Of a DNA stretch of 64,000 nucleotides, positions 35,485 to 47,157 are shown piece after piece. Source of the DNA: Gongronella butleri (taxonomy: Eukaryota; Mucoromycota; Mucoromycetes; Mucorales; Cunninghamellaceae); NCBI GenBank assembly GCA_025201375.1, contig JAIWZP010000083.1:1-64000 (forward strand), read 5' to 3'. Under the pieces are notes generated by a model. That model had not been told where the DNA came from, did no database searches, and worked only from the letters and a program-made list of their open reading frames with translations. Position numbers and translations under genes: made by a program. How positions within the stretch are numbered: the first letter of the stretch is position 1; each line of letters begins with the position of its first letter.

Positions 35485-36690
35485 ATGGCCGCTATCACGA
35501 AACAGACATTGCCACCAGTTGGTCATGCTATTGCCGGCTCGGCTGGTGCTATGTTTGCCTTGACGCTTGTCTATCCTCTTGATATGTAAGTCGTACAAAA
35601 AGGAGTGCCCATTGAATCGTTTTTTTTTCTTTTTTTTTTCTTTTTTTTTTTTTTGTTTGCTCACATTTCTTTTTTCGACAGCATCAAGACGCGTATTCAA
35701 GTGCAAGCCAAGCACGAGAAGCTGAGCGATGATGAGCAGGAGCATTACCGATCTGCTTGGGATGGGATTTGCCAAATTGTGGCCAAAGAGGGCCTTGGTG
35801 GATTGTACGCGGGTTTGGGCGGCTCGTTGCTGGGCACGGCGTCGACGAATTTCACGTACTTTTACTGCTATTCGTTTATCCGCGAGCAGTACAACAAGCA
35901 TTACAAAAACTCGGGCACTTTGTCGACGGGGATGGAATTGTTGTTGGGCGCTGCTGCCGGCGCATTGACGACGCTTGTGACGACACCCGTGTCGGTGGTG
36001 ACGACGCGCCAGCAAACGCTGCCTGTGAACGAGCGCGAGGGATTGGCCAAGACGTGCCAGAGCATTGTCGCCGAGGAGGGCGTCGCCGGCTTGTGGCGCG
36101 GCATCCGCCCGTCGCTCGTCTTGTGCGTCAACCCGGCCATCACCTATGGCTCGTTTGAGAAAATCAAGCAATTGGTGTTGTCCATGCTCCAAAGCACCAC
36201 GGGCCTAACCCCGGGCCTCGCCTTCCTCGTCGGCGCACTCTCCAAAACGCTGGCCACCGTCATCACATACCCTTATATCATGGCAAAGGTCCGCCTCCAA
36301 TGGAAGCCCTCCAAGGACATCCAGGGCAAGGTCCAGGCCTACAAGAGCGCCTACGACGTCTTGAACCGCGTGCTCAAACAGGAAGGCTTCTTTGGCTGGT
36401 ACAAGGTAAACCAAAAAAAAAAAAAGCCGTTGGATTGTTGGAAACACGTCAATTCTGGGGAAAAAAAGGGGGGGCTGATCCCAACCGGATGATCCGACAG
36501 CTCACGTGAAAAAAAGAAAAAAAAAAAACGACTTACCCCTTTTTTTTTGGAATTTTAGGGCATGAGCACGCAGATCACCAAGGCTGTCTTGTCGCAGGCA
36601 TTGTTGTTCATGATGAAGGATATCTTCACGGATTACACGGTGATGGCCTTTGCCTTGCTGATGAACAAGAAGGCCGCTGTCAAGCACTGA
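35485..36690 (+). CDS. Mitochondrial-carrier family protein, peroxisomal PMP47/ANT1-like
   Basis: Three exons (35485-35585, 35682-36405, 36559-36690) give 318 residues, the normal length for SLC25 carriers. Three repeats are visible: the first has Tyr-Pro-Leu-Asp-Ile-Ile-Lys-Thr-Arg, the second Thr-Pro-Val-Ser-Val-Val-Thr-Thr-Arg-Gln-Gln, and the third Tyr-Pro-Tyr-Ile-Met-Ala-Lys-Val-Arg. Each is followed by a Gly-x-x-Gly-Leu-Tyr/Trp type motif (Gly-Leu-Tyr-Ala-Gly, Gly-Leu-Trp-Arg-Gly, Phe-Gly-Trp-Tyr-Lys-Gly). The altered signatures in repeats 2 and 3 resemble peroxisomal carriers of the PMP47/ANT1/SLC25A17 group, which import ATP or other nucleotides into peroxisomes. Six membrane spans are expected. 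Substrate and location are inferred from the family; a mitochondrial location is not excluded. Confidence 0.85.
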
Positions 36691-36967
36691 TCCCCCTCCT
36701 AAATTTGTATTTTTGTATTTTTGACCCCCCCTTTCCCCTTCTTCCTCCCCCCACACACCCTTTTTTAGATTCCTTGTCGTACAGGCTTGATTTTGTTCAA
36801 CTCATAAACCAATTTCATGTTGATTTTTTTTATTTTGTTACGGGTCAATGGAGAGAAACTAAAAAAAAAAAAAAAGAAAAAAAGAAAAAAACAAGGTCGA
36901 ATGGGTTCCCCCCATTGATTTTCATGCAATGCAAACGAGGATAAACATGATCAGCATCGAGGCAGCC

Positions 36968-38180
36968 CTACAAGGAAAAACGAGTATCATAGTCGTGTTC
37001 GGGCATGAATTTGGCAACAACCTATGGAAAAATGCATGAGCGCCTCTGTCATCGTGTATCACGCGCGCATGTTGGGTCCTTTACCTGTCTGCCACCAAAC
37101 CAGCGACCATTGAGCGCCTGCATGGCACGCTCACCAGCGACCACAGAGTCAAATTTAAGGTACACATCGCCCTAAAAAATTGCAAAAAGGAATTGAGCGC
37201 CCTCCCCCAACAAAATGTTCCATTGTTTTACCATCGACATGGAGTCCACATAAATGTGCAACACGGGACCGAATTGTTGGCATTCTTCCTTGATGTCCAC
37301 TTGCAGCTCATCGACCCAATCGGGCTCCGTTTCCCTAAAAGTCGAAAAAAAATGCGGCCCGTCAGCCTCCTTGCGCTCCAATTTGGTGGGTTCATAAGCA
37401 ACTTACTCGTCAGGATTGAACATGTTGGTCAGCATCAGTGTGCGCGTCGCAGGCACACTACAAAAAGAAAATGAAATGCGTCAGTAAGCCATTTTGGCTT
37501 CAAAATGCAATACATACGGGACAGCCATGGGTGCGGCGATAGGCGGCGCAGCGCCAGCAGCTTGCACAGGGCTGTCTTGCATCAAGCCAGGTTCACGTGC
37601 AGCGAGTTTCTTCATCAATTCGGCACGCGACATGGAATTGAGACTGATGCCATTGCCATCGACTGAAATGAATGAAGAAAAAAAAAAGGTAAGATACCAC
37701 TTGTTTGTGTGCCAATTCTTTTTTTTTTTTTTTTACCATCATCCAAGCCTTGTTCTGCGCCGGTGGCACCTTGTGCCTGGGTGCGCTCTTGGACGAGACC
37801 AACTTTGAGCTGTCGGCCGCCCAATTCAAAGCCATTCATCTTGTTAAGGGCTTCCCTGGCGTCCTCGACCTTGCGGAATTGGATAAAGGCGTAGCCCTTG
37901 GAGCGGCCCGTGGTGGGGTCGCGGTGCAGGTCGACAAAGTCAATGGGACCATAGGGCTGGAACACCTGCTTCAGGTCATCCTCGGTGATGGTATAATTGA
38001 TAGAGCCTACATACAACCGTTGGTCAATGTTGCCCACAGGCTTGCCCTTGCCCTGGAGTGCCGCCGCAGCAGCTGTCACTGCCGCAGGAATACCACCACC
38101 ATCCATGCTAATTCCATAAAAAAAAAATATCAAAGAGTCAATGGCCTTGGTTCCGCCTTTTTGCACATGAGCCGGGCTTT

Positions 38181-38211
<31 letters not shown>

Positions 38212-39190
38212 CTTACGAGGCCTGCATGGCTAATCGGTTCTTTTCTGCCTCGGTCAATTGGACGAGCACAGGGATGCCTGCAAGTTTTTGGCCAGACAGC
38301 TCCAATGCCTTGGCAACCGACTCCTGCTCGTAAAATTCAACATAGCCGACACTAAAAAAAAAAGAGGATGAGCGACCGCCAATGGCAATAAAATAGGCTT
38401 TACCCTTTGGAGCGTCGTGTGTTTTTATCAGTGATGATTCGCGCATCTCGCACGCGGCCTGCCTGTGAGAAGAAATCGTGGAAGTCCCTGTTTTTCAAAC
38501 GTTGAGCAAGTTGAGTAACAAAGACGGTGCGCCTATCCCTTTCTTCTGGCGGTACCGGTGGAGACGCCGATCGATCACGGTGTCTGCCACTGCCAAAAGA
38601 AAAAGAAAGAAAAGAAAAACAAAAAAAAATAGAAGCATTGAGCGGTCCATGTTGGTTTTTTTTCCCTTATTCCCTTTTTTTTACCTGTGACGATCGGGTG
38701 TCTTGCTGCGATACCGGGGGCTGCGGCTGCTACGATAGCTAGGGCTACGGCTGCGATGATGATGGCGGCTGCTGCGCTCACGCGAGCGATAGCGGCGATC
38801 ATCACGATGACGACGGTAGCGATCATCATCATAACGAGAGCGATGGCGGTCATAAGAAGGACTGCGCCGGCTGCTTCTATGGCGAGAATGAGACCCGTGA
38901 GCACTATATGAATCGTACCCGGCCGATCTAAGGCAGAAAATCAAAAAAATCAATATTCAATCCATTGATCCATCTCCCACCCCATCCAAATGGCTCCAAT
39001 GGCTTACCTTTCCCTGTCCTCTTGACGACGAGAGGGCGACACATCCTGGGACGACTAGAATGACAATGAGAAAAATCAGAAACAACGTAAAACAACCAAA
39101 AGATGAGGGGAAATAGAGCCTTTCTGGAAAAAAGCGACTTACATTCTCCTTGAAAGGAGCTTCAAGCATAGCTTCAACGTCTAGATCCAT
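36968..39190 (-). CDS. RBM39/CC1-like splicing factor (RS domain, three RRMs)
   Basis: Eleven minus-strand exons: 39143-39190, 39008-39054, 38685-38927, 38404-38589, 38217-38351, 37737-38107, 37518-37662, 37407-37457, 37232-37334, 37085-37171 and 36968-37021. The product is 489 residues. An Arg/Ser-rich domain (about 30-115) precedes RRM1 (about 134-215), RRM2 (about 250-325, with Leu-Tyr-Val-Gly-Ser-Ile and Gly-Tyr-Ala-Phe-Ile-Gln-Phe) and a C-terminal RRM3 of the U2AF-homology type. The last carries Gly-Arg-Trp-Phe-Gly-Gly, the R-x-F motif that binds Trp-containing ligand peptides. This is the RBM39/S. pombe Rsd1 layout; such proteins help U2AF and U2 snRNP in 3' splice-site choice. Exon 4 has tandem acceptors 6 nt apart (starts 38589 or 38583), both in frame. 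Confidence 0.94.
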
Positions 39191-39467
39191 AGTAAGAGAC
39201 ACTAGCAAAAGGGAAAAGGGAAGAAAAAAAAAAAAGAAAAATTGGGAAACAAAGAAAGAAAGAGAAAGAAACAACAAATGTGCTAAACAAAAGGCCGATT
39301 TTTTTAAAGTTTCATCGTCCGCCTTTGCCATTGCCATCCTTTTCTTTTGCTTCCTTTTTTTTTCCTTTTCTTTTTTTTTTTTCTTTTAACCTTGAAGCAC
39401 CTTTTTTATTTGTCTTTTTTTTTCCTTTCCTTGACACACCCAGGGCACGGTTCACGCTCGCTTTCCA
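39191..39467. promoter_or_regulatory. Shared divergent promoter region
   Basis: The RBM39-like gene (minus) and the SH3 adaptor (plus) start 277 nt apart, with T-rich leaders on the strand of each gene. No specific site is identified. Confidence 0.4.
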
Positions 39468-41856
39468 ATGACTGGTAAGCAGGGCTGTTTGCAAAAACAA
39501 GGGGCCAAAAATGAGCTCATACGCCCCCCTTTCGGCCCACCCCCCTTTTTTTCTTCTAGAAACGTTCAAAGCTCTCTACGACTACGAAGCGCAAGGCCCC
39601 GATGAGGTGTCTTTCCGCCAAGGCGACGCGTTGCGCGTCGTTTCCAAGGATAATGATGACTGGTGGACAATTGAAGCCTCTGGCAACCAGGGCCTCGCGC
39701 CAAGCAACGTAAGACCCCCCCTTTCTTATCTTCTCCCACCCTCCTGAGACCAAACGCACGCTCACACACGGACCCCCCGTGACTCACGTGTCCCTTCATT
39801 TGTCGCCTAGTACCTTGAAAAAGACAACCAGGCGCCGCAATCGCCTCAGCAAGCAGCCGCGCCCGCGCATGGTAAAAAAAAAAAAAAAAAAATGACTTGC
39901 ATGCGCGAGATGAGTTCGTGTAACCGCTTTTTTCGTTTTTCCTAGACGACGGGCCCCTCTTGGCCAAGGTTGTCCATGAATACGAAGCTCAAGACTCGCA
40001 AGAGATTTCATTGCGTCTGCATGGTGTCGTCACCGTTGTGGACCAGGCCGCAGGTGACGGCTGGTGGAAAGGCGAGACCAATGGCAAAATGGGCCTTTTC
40101 CCTAGCAGCGTAAGCATATTGCTCGTCGGCATCCCGTCCGCTACTCGTCAGATGATGAAGTTTATTGAGGGGAATTGACGTATTTTTCTCTTTTAGCACG
40201 TCAAAATTATCGATGCCAAGGACCATCCCTTAGAGGAGGACAAGACGAAGCGACAGTCGTTCAAGCTGGCCGCTTATGGCGTCAAGCAGGGCGGCATTGG
40301 CAGCATCTTGGCTGGCGGGATGGGTTTACGCAAAAAAGGCGGCCCCGCCCCCACGAAGCACGACGACCAGCCGCCCACCACCACCACCCCGTCCCCTCCA
40401 CCGGCCGCCGCCGCCCCGACATCGGAACAACCTGCTCCCTCTGCCGAACAGCATGGTAACACGACGCATTTATGCAAAAAAAAAAAAAAAGGAAACACAT
40501 TGACTCACATGTATGTATTTTTTACAGAGCAAGCCATTGTGTTGAATGCCTACATACCGCAGCAAGAGGGTAAGAGAAAAGAAAAAGAAAAAAAATGAGG
40601 ACTCAACCCCCTTTTTTTCCAAAAAAAAAAAAAAAAAAAAGATGAGCTTGCACTTCTTCCAGGAGCATACATCACGATCACGGATAAGATGGACAATGCC
40701 GGATGGTGGCGCGGGCACAATGAAAAGAATGAACAAGGCGTGTTTCCAATGAATTTCGTGAAATTGATCCCTTCGACGGCGACGGCGCCTGTTCGTCCGC
40801 AACGATCACGCCCGCCGACGATTCAGACGGACGCGTCGCCGGCGTCGCCTAGCAATAGCCAATTGACGTCGCCAACGTCGATGGCCAAGCCGCCCCCCGT
40901 GCCTGTGGCCACGCGCCCCACATCGCTCAAGACACAGACCGCGCCACCACCCACGCGCCGCCCGCCCACCAACCCGGAAGTGCCCTCCACCCCGGTCCAG
41001 CCACCCCCTCGCCCCATCACCTCGCCCCCGGTCCCTTCGCGCCGCTCCATCTCAAAGGATGGCATCACACCCCCACCGCGCCCAAACATCCCTCACAAAC
41101 GCACGCCTTCCATCCCAATGGCATCGCCCGATTTACCCCCACCAACCACAAACGCGCCCCATGACCACCCAACCCGACCCTCGCGACCTGTCCCCATGCA
41201 GCCTCCCACTACTACACCCGCAGCGACTCCCCTCAGCCCTACAAGCGAAATGGCAAAACCCCCAAAGGTGAGTAAAAAAAAAAAAAACCAAAAAAAAAAA
41301 AGAAAAAAAGAAAAAAAGAAAAAGAAAAATTAACTGGTCTGTTTTGCAGAATTTCCCAAAGCCGCCATCCGTGCCGTCTCGTAAGCTCCTTTATTTCATG
41401 CGCGTCGACAATTCACAAAAACTCACGCATTGGCTGTTTTTTTTTCGATTATATTTTTTTTCCATTTTAGCTGCATCGCGTCCCACGAGCATGGATGAGC
41501 CCAATGCCAATTCGGCGACGGTGGTGCCGCCGCCACGCGCGCCAAAGCGGTCCATGCCGCCTGTGCCTGCTGCTGCCGCGCCCAATGCGCCACCCACGAC
41601 GTCGTCACCCGCGCCCATGGACGACAATGCCTCTGTGTCGTCAGTCAATGCGCCCGCGACTGCCACGACCCCTCCGCCACACACGCGTCCCGCATCGGAC
41701 GACCCCCTGGAGGCCAAATTGCACCAATGGTTCGACGATGCCGTCGGCCAGCTGCGCGCCGAGTTTGAAATGAAGCTTGAGGAAGAGCGCACGCACCGCT
41801 TGCGCTTGGAAGAGGAATTGGACACTTTGAAACAGCATCTGTACGATCGCGCTTAA
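39468..41856 (+). CDS. Three-SH3 adaptor protein with coiled-coil tail (CIN85/CD2AP-like layout)
   Basis: Nine exons (39468-39474, 39560-39708, 39811-39871, 39946-40109, 40197-40455, 40528-40569, 40642-41267, 41350-41380, 41471-41856) give 574 residues. The first exon is only 7 nt. Three SH3 domains are clear: about 3-55 (Ala-Leu-Tyr-Asp-Tyr, Asp-Trp-Trp, Gly-Leu-Ala-Pro-Ser-Asn-Tyr), about 77-130 (Gly-Trp-Trp-Lys-Gly, Gly-Leu-Phe-Pro) and about 215-270 (Gly-Trp-Trp-Arg-Gly, Gly-Val-Phe-Pro-Met-Asn-Phe-Val). The second and third lack the usual Ala-Leu-Tyr-Asp start. A long Pro-rich region with Pro-Pro-x-Pro-x-Arg stretches follows, and a C-terminal coiled coil (about 535-574). This order matches CIN85/CD2AP adaptors of endocytosis and actin patches; a role at cortical actin is inferred, not shown. 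Confidence 0.9.
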
Positions 41857-42207
41857 AAGTGCTGGACTCTTTTGCTTCCCCCAATTGTATTTTTTAATGT
41901 TTCTGCCACCCTGGCAGCCGCTGCCCTGCTATGCCCGCTCCTTTTTTTTCAGCGCACGCCCCCCATGTCATTTTAATAAAGAAAAAAAATGCTGTATGCG
42001 CAAGACATACACACGCACACACGCACACACACACCACACACAAAAAAAAGAAAAAAAAAGCTCAAGAAAGCTGATTGGCCGCTTGACTTGGCAGGCTTGG
42101 GCGTTTTTTTTCTTTCTTGTCGGACGTCGGAGCTCCAACAGGATCAAAAAGGAATGCCAGCCAAAAAAAGTTGTGCTTCTTCCTCTTTCTCTTTCTTTAA
42201 GAATAAC
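41857..42207. other. Intergenic between SH3 adaptor and eL8
   Basis: TAATAAAG near 41976 is a likely poly(A) signal. A CA-rich stretch (about 42008-42042) and the T/C-rich leader of the ribosomal protein gene follow. Confidence 0.5.
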
Positions 42208-43206
42208 ATGGTAAGGTGCCCCTTTGGCCATTCTTTCTAGCCCATCGACGACGGATTCGATGCCAACGATGTTTCAACCATGTCCTTTGAGCAGCGTGGA
42301 GATACCATTGAACGCAGATGAGACGATGTCGACCGATGGATGGATGGATGGATGGATGAACAAAAAAAAGAGGATGGGATCTCTGATCGTCGTTTTTTTT
42401 TCGCTTAGGCTCCTGCTAAGAAGTCCACCGGCAAGAAGGTCGCTCCCGCTCCTTACCCCATCAAGTCCAAGCAACAGGCCAAGGGTAACCAGAACCCCCT
42501 TCTTGAGTCGTCGCCCAAGAACTTTGGCATCGGCCAGGATGTCCAGCCCAAGCGTGACTTGTCTCGCTTTGTCAAGTGGCCCAAGTACGTGCGTCTTCAG
42601 CGCCAAAAGAAGATCCTGTACCAGCGCTTGAAGGTCCCCCCTGCGATCAACCAATTCACCCAGGTTCTCGACAAGAACACTGCCACGCAGTTGTTCAAGT
42701 TGGCCCACAAGTACCGCCCCGAGACCAAGGCTGAGAAGCGTGACCGTCTCCGTGCCGCTGCTGCCGCCAAGGCCGAGAAGAAGGAAGTCGCCAAGACTGA
42801 CAAGCCCGTCGTCATCAAGTACGGTATCAACCACATCACCGCCTTGATCGAGGCCAAGAAGGCTCAGCTCGTCGTCATTGCCGACGATGTCGACCCCATT
42901 GAGCTCGTCATCTGGTTGCCCGCTCTCTGCCGCAAGATGGGCATCCCCTACTGCATCGTCAAGGGCAAGGCCCGCCTCGGTGCCTTGGTCCACAAGAAGA
43001 CCGCCACCGCCCTCGCCTTCACCGACGTCAACGACGCCGACAAGGCCGAGCTCGCCAACGTCATCTCTGCCGTCAAGACCAACTTTGCCGACAAGTGGGA
43101 GGAGTCCCGCCGCACCTGGGGTGGCGGTATCAACGGCCCCAAGTCCAACGCTCGCCTTGCCAAGCGTGCCGCCGACGCCGCCCGTGAGGTCGCTGCTCGT
43201 CAATAG
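42208..43206 (+). CDS. RPL8: Large-subunit ribosomal protein eL8 (L7a/L8)
   Basis: Two exons: the first is just the ATG (42208-42210), the second 42409-43206, giving 266 residues. An intron directly after the start codon is common in fungal ribosomal protein genes. The protein aligns throughout with eL8: a basic N-terminus, [16 protein letters not shown], and the L7Ae-type fold with Tyr-Gly-Ile-Asn-His-Ile-Thr and Val-Ile-Ala-x-Asp-Val-Asp-Pro-Ile-Glu. It is a structural protein of the 60S subunit. Codons are strongly biased to C- or G-ending forms (CTC, GTC, AAG), as expected for high expression, unlike neighbouring genes. The 198-nt intron carries a GGAT tetranucleotide repeat. Confidence 0.98.
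42333..42358. repeat. GGAT tetranucleotide repeat in the eL8 intron
   Basis: About five to six GATG/GGAT units in a row lie within intron 1 of the ribosomal protein gene. A simple microsatellite. Confidence 0.8.
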
Positions 43207-44254
43207 ATTTCTTAAATCTTTTTTCTCTCCCTTCCCTCAAATCACTGTCATGTCAAATTCATCCTTTCCCTCCCCTCTTAGCTTTTGTTTCAATTGTTAA
43301 GCGATTTCCAATCGCATTGGCATGCAAATAAATTCTTTTTGGGACTTTTTTCTAAGCTAATTCTTGTTTTTTTGTCGTGCCAATCAATTATAAGTGTATC
43401 TGGTCCGCAGCCCTACGTTAACGCGTCCATGTTCTTGACCATGATCGCATTTTAATGATAGCAACTCATGCCAAAAGGGCTGCCCCTGAAAAAAAAAAAA
43501 AAAGAGGGGAAACACGCGTCACCATCTCGTGAAACGTCGCACTGCTGGCAATGCACACTTTTTTTGATCATCAGAGGTCGCCCTAGGTTGACAAATGGTC
43601 TTGATTTCGCGGTGAGGTGCAGAAATGGCTTGGTAGATGACCAAATCACTGACATTGCATGAACGCACTAGCAGATGGCCGCCCAAAACTTGAATCCGAT
43701 GAATCCTCACCTGATCCATTCCCTGTTTCAAATTTGGGGTCATTTCACTCTGTGAGTTTCCAAAGTGGCAATAAAGCTGTGGCGAGGGCCCAGGGCAAAA
43801 ATCGAAAAAAGAGGACTCCAGAATCGCCCCAAATTTGCAGACAAGATGCATTGCGCGGTGAAACCACGGAAAATGCCTAAAAGGAGCGTGATCGATCTGC
43901 TCGTTAGTGAGTAATGCGCGATTTCAGGTTTAACTTTAAGCGTGAATTGCGCTGGGAAAACGCGCCCATAAGGTCGCGCTAACGCGTCCACTAGCAAGAG
44001 TGCCTCCAGGTACATGGATTTGATTAATAACAGGCGTGTGTAACTCGACATCTGACGCGGTTTTTCGCGCGCCGAAAAAAATGTATAGTTTTGAAACCAC
44101 GTTGAAAATGCCCAAAAGTCACCTTTTTAATAGATCATCGATGTGCATTTACGCAGCGAGGTATGCTCTTTCTGATGATGCTTGTTTCTCGGAGACACAA
44201 GCACTTTTCGTTGAGAACACCTTGAGCCGAAAATTTGGCATCAAACGCATTTTA

Positions 44255-45226
44255 CGCAGAAACCAGACAATGGACCCTTGGGTTTTATCGTATGAACGCC
44301 GGTAAATTGGACCATATTTACCATGTGGTTGAATGGCATGGTGATCCCGCGATCTAAATTTCACAGCTTGAAAATTGTTGACTGACCCCCTTGGAAAATC
44401 TGCGAAAAAATCGCGATTTTCCAGATTGACGTGGCACGACGTCAAGTAATCGTAGCACCTTTAACCTTTGTCATCTTGGTATTTTGGCCACTCTCTTTTC
44501 AAAACATACGTAAAATCTGGGGGTCAATCGAGCCATTGACGAGAAAATCGACATTTGTCAATAAATACGCGTTTTCCGCTATGGAGCGAGAAAATGTGCC
44601 TAGATCGGGCTGAAACTTGCACGGATGGGAAGATACGCGTTTGAGCGTTATTTTGTCTCAGCCCGACAAAGTCGATGCGTGACATTTGTACACTTGCAAC
44701 GTTGGATCAAAGATTTCAACACGAAACTTCTCTTTCACGGACAGAGCAGAGCAACACGTGCTGCTGTGATAAAGATGCACAATTTGGTTCTGTGTCGAAT
44801 GAGCCCAGTTTCATAGGCGTGCGATCAAAACTGGTAGAGAAATCCAAGTTTCTTAAAATTCACTTTAATCGCCATTTGCTCGTGAACGGCCCGATGCACC
44901 CCCGATTTTTATTACAGATCTGCTTAGAAAGAGGGGATCAAGGCATCTAATTACATGATTCTCAGAGCGCTGGTGCGTAGGTTGCCAAACTGATTGTCTT
45001 TTTTTGTCAGGGCTTGACCCTCTCAAGCGGGGGGCCCTCCAGATGGATTTGGGCCCGACCAACGATTTTTTTTCAAATTTGAAAAAAAAATCATTTCACT
45101 ACCAAAGACTCATCGCTGCGTCACGAAACTTCACCAGGTGGTCCTTTTGGTCACCTCTTCTCGAAAAAAAATTAAAACCCAAAGATCGATCAGGGAATTT
45201 GTCCAGGATCTTGACATTGCTCAAAT
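44255..45226 (+). repeat. Dispersed repeat family 1, long copy B
   Basis: Same orientation and landmark order as copy A (13223-14212), ending near the shared GTCCAGGA-TTGACAT stretch. Copy B lacks a short segment of copy A near 14127-14145 (TATGATACTGTACC). All frames are interrupted. Confidence 0.85.
45064..45092. repeat. AT palindrome inside repeat copy B
   Basis: An inverted repeat with CAAATTTG at its centre and T/A runs as arms, conserved with the palindrome in copy A while flanking sequence has drifted. Confidence 0.8.
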
Positions 45227-45767
45227 TTTGGCTGTAGCAGCGTGTTTGAAAAAATCATTTCGAGGCAAACTCATGATTCAATTGCCACATTATTTTCGAA
45301 AGATGCATTACTGTTTTCACGAATTGTTACAAATCCAATGATGACGGCGGACACAAATCAGGTTCTATTTTCTCCAAAGCTAGGGATGTATTTCAAACAT
45401 GTGTTTGAAAGCTTGTTTGAAAAAGCTTGGTTTGACTCAAGCTCAAACTACTGAGATGATGATTTAAATCTGTGGGGGAACCCACAAAACGCGAAACCCA
45501 CATTTCTTTTTTTACCAAACGGCCCCATTCTTTCTAGGCGCGTAAGCAGCACCGTGCAGCCTGGAAACAAGCGACAAACTTGCAGTTCTGTACACGATGT
45601 GCTTTGTGCGTTCGACAGAATCGTGCGTCAGTATATATGCATGAAAAAAGCCCAATCAAACTCCCATTGGACATCCATTGGACATCCATGGAGCAGGTAG
45701 GGGCAAAAAAAAAAAAAAGGGCGGCAAGCGGAGTGAAATGGACAAGGCAGGGCCACGCGGACCGTGC

Positions 45768-45774
45768 TATAAAA
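45768..45774 (+). promoter_or_regulatory. TATA-like box before the Vps68-like gene
   Basis: TATAAAA lies 127-133 nt upstream of the start codon at 45901. Seen directly; its use is inferred. Confidence 0.35.
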
Positions 45775-45900
45775 TTTCAGGGCCGCCAAGAGCCTATCAC
45801 TTCTTTTTTCTCTTGGTTCTCGGTTCTTTTTTTTATTCCATTAGCACGCCGTCGTTTAACTTGACACAAACACACACACGCACGCACCTAATACAACAAC

Positions 45901-46834
45901 ATGCAGTCGCTTTATGAAGATGAGCCTCAATCGATATTCGTGATACGCAATCCTTTCCGGTTTTTAACGCGCAAAGGTCGCCAGATTGGCTCGTATCTGT
46001 CCGGAGCTTTAGTACGACAGCGTCGAATGTGCCTGGAGAGACTCCTTGCTGACGCGACAATGTTTTTTTTTTTTTTTTTTTTTGCTCTTTGACTAGGTGG
46101 CCATTGGCTGGTGGGTGTTTTTGGACGCCGTCATTCAATACAATACATCGGACCATCAGGGTGTGGCCATGGGCTTTGAGGACTGGTTTAGCGGGATTCT
46201 GTCGACGCTGGGCATGATTGTGTAAGCAAAAGAGTCAGAAGGAAGGAACAAAAAAAAAAAAAAAAAAAAAGAGCCTCACATGACATTTCTACAGGATCAA
46301 TCTGATCGACAAGTCGCGGTTGCAAGGCGAGGCGTTTTCGTACGCTGGTAGTGATCTCGTGTGGAAAGCCAGGTTGTTCCTGTTTGTCGGCTTTGCTCTG
46401 ATTGGTTTTGGCTTTGCCGGCGCCTGTGTATGCACCTATCTTTTTTTTTTTTTTTTTGGGCTCACGATTTTTTTTTTTTTTTACAGAGCGTGATGATCAT
46501 CAAGTACCTGGTGAGGCACGAAGGACAGGACATTTACTATGGTATTGCTGGCGTGGTACAATGCGGTCTGATCATGCTAAGGTGAGGAAAAATGTGGGGT
46601 AAAATAAGAGAGCGACGACACTGAATGGACGCGATGCGCGATGGCGCTCTTTTTTCTTTGGTTAGCACCGTCGTTTTATGGGTTGCTCAAGGCACGCAAG
46701 AGGTAAAATGCAGCAAAGAAACCTGTCCAGCGCCTTTTTCCAAGGAATTGGAGGCCGATGAATGGGATGGGCTGATGTTTTTTTAATTTTTTTTTGTGTG
46801 TGTGTAGGAATACGAGTACAACCTGCGGATTTAG
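45901..46834 (+). CDS. VPS68: Vps68/TMEM50 (UPF0220) family membrane protein
   Basis: Six exons (45901-46011, 46097-46221, 46295-46427, 46487-46581, 46666-46702, 46808-46834) give 175 residues, typical for the family. Four hydrophobic segments are visible. Family marks are Ala-Ile-Gly-Trp-Trp-Val-Phe-Leu-Asp-Ala in the first span, Gly-x-Glu-Asp-Trp-Phe-Ser-Gly-Ile-Leu-Ser-Thr-Leu-Gly, Asn-Leu-Ile-Asp, and Lys-Ala-Arg-Leu-Phe-Leu-Phe-Val-Gly-Phe-Ala. Yeast Vps68 works with Vps55 at endosomes in sorting to the vacuole; the human members are TMEM50A/B. The last exon is only 27 nt and ends Glu-Tyr-Asn-Leu-Arg-Ile, as expected for the cytosolic tail. Function is by family. Confidence 0.93.
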
Positions 46835-47157
46835 ATACCATTTTGTTTCGAAGCGTTGAAATAAAGCGCGAGCATGAGCCAAGCAGCAGCTGTGTTCTTT
46901 TTTCCAGCAATTTATAAAGTTCGTACCCGGATGGATCCAAAAAAAACGTGTGTGACATTGGGCAAAGGGCCTTTTGCTCCCTCTTTGGACTCCTTCTTTT
47001 GGCTCCGTCGATAATTTGGTTGCTATTTTTTTTAAGGTTCTCTCCTTTTTGTTTCTCTTTGTTTCTCTTTCTCTTTTACTTTTTTACCAAAATACCACAC
47101 CCCTCCCTTCTTTTCTTCTCTCTTTCCCCCCCTTTTACGCACTCTAAATAAGCTACC
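46835..47157. other. Intergenic between VPS68 and the RasGAP gene
   Basis: GAAATAAAG near 46859 is a likely poly(A) signal. A T/C-rich leader with repeated TTTCTC words lies at 47030-47130. Confidence 0.5.

Larger units (their letters stand above)
43207..45900. other. AT-rich gene-poor island 3
   Basis: The first 150 nt hold the eL8 3' end (AAATAAATTC near 43325). The rest has no intact gene. It contains the long repeat copy B (44255-45226) with its palindrome, and a 16-nt word near 43730 shared with 57724-57739. A TATAAAA at 45768-45774, about 127-133 nt before the next ATG, is a possible promoter element of the Vps68-like gene. Confidence 0.55.

Noticed and set aside
42211..42408. Possible box C/D snoRNA in the eL8 intron
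   Set aside because: A loose C-box-like ATGAGA and a CTGA are present, but no terminal stem pairs around them and no C'/D' boxes are clear.
42274..43203. 309-residue minus-strand frame opposite eL8
   Set aside because: It is an antisense shadow created by the strong codon bias of the ribosomal protein gene.
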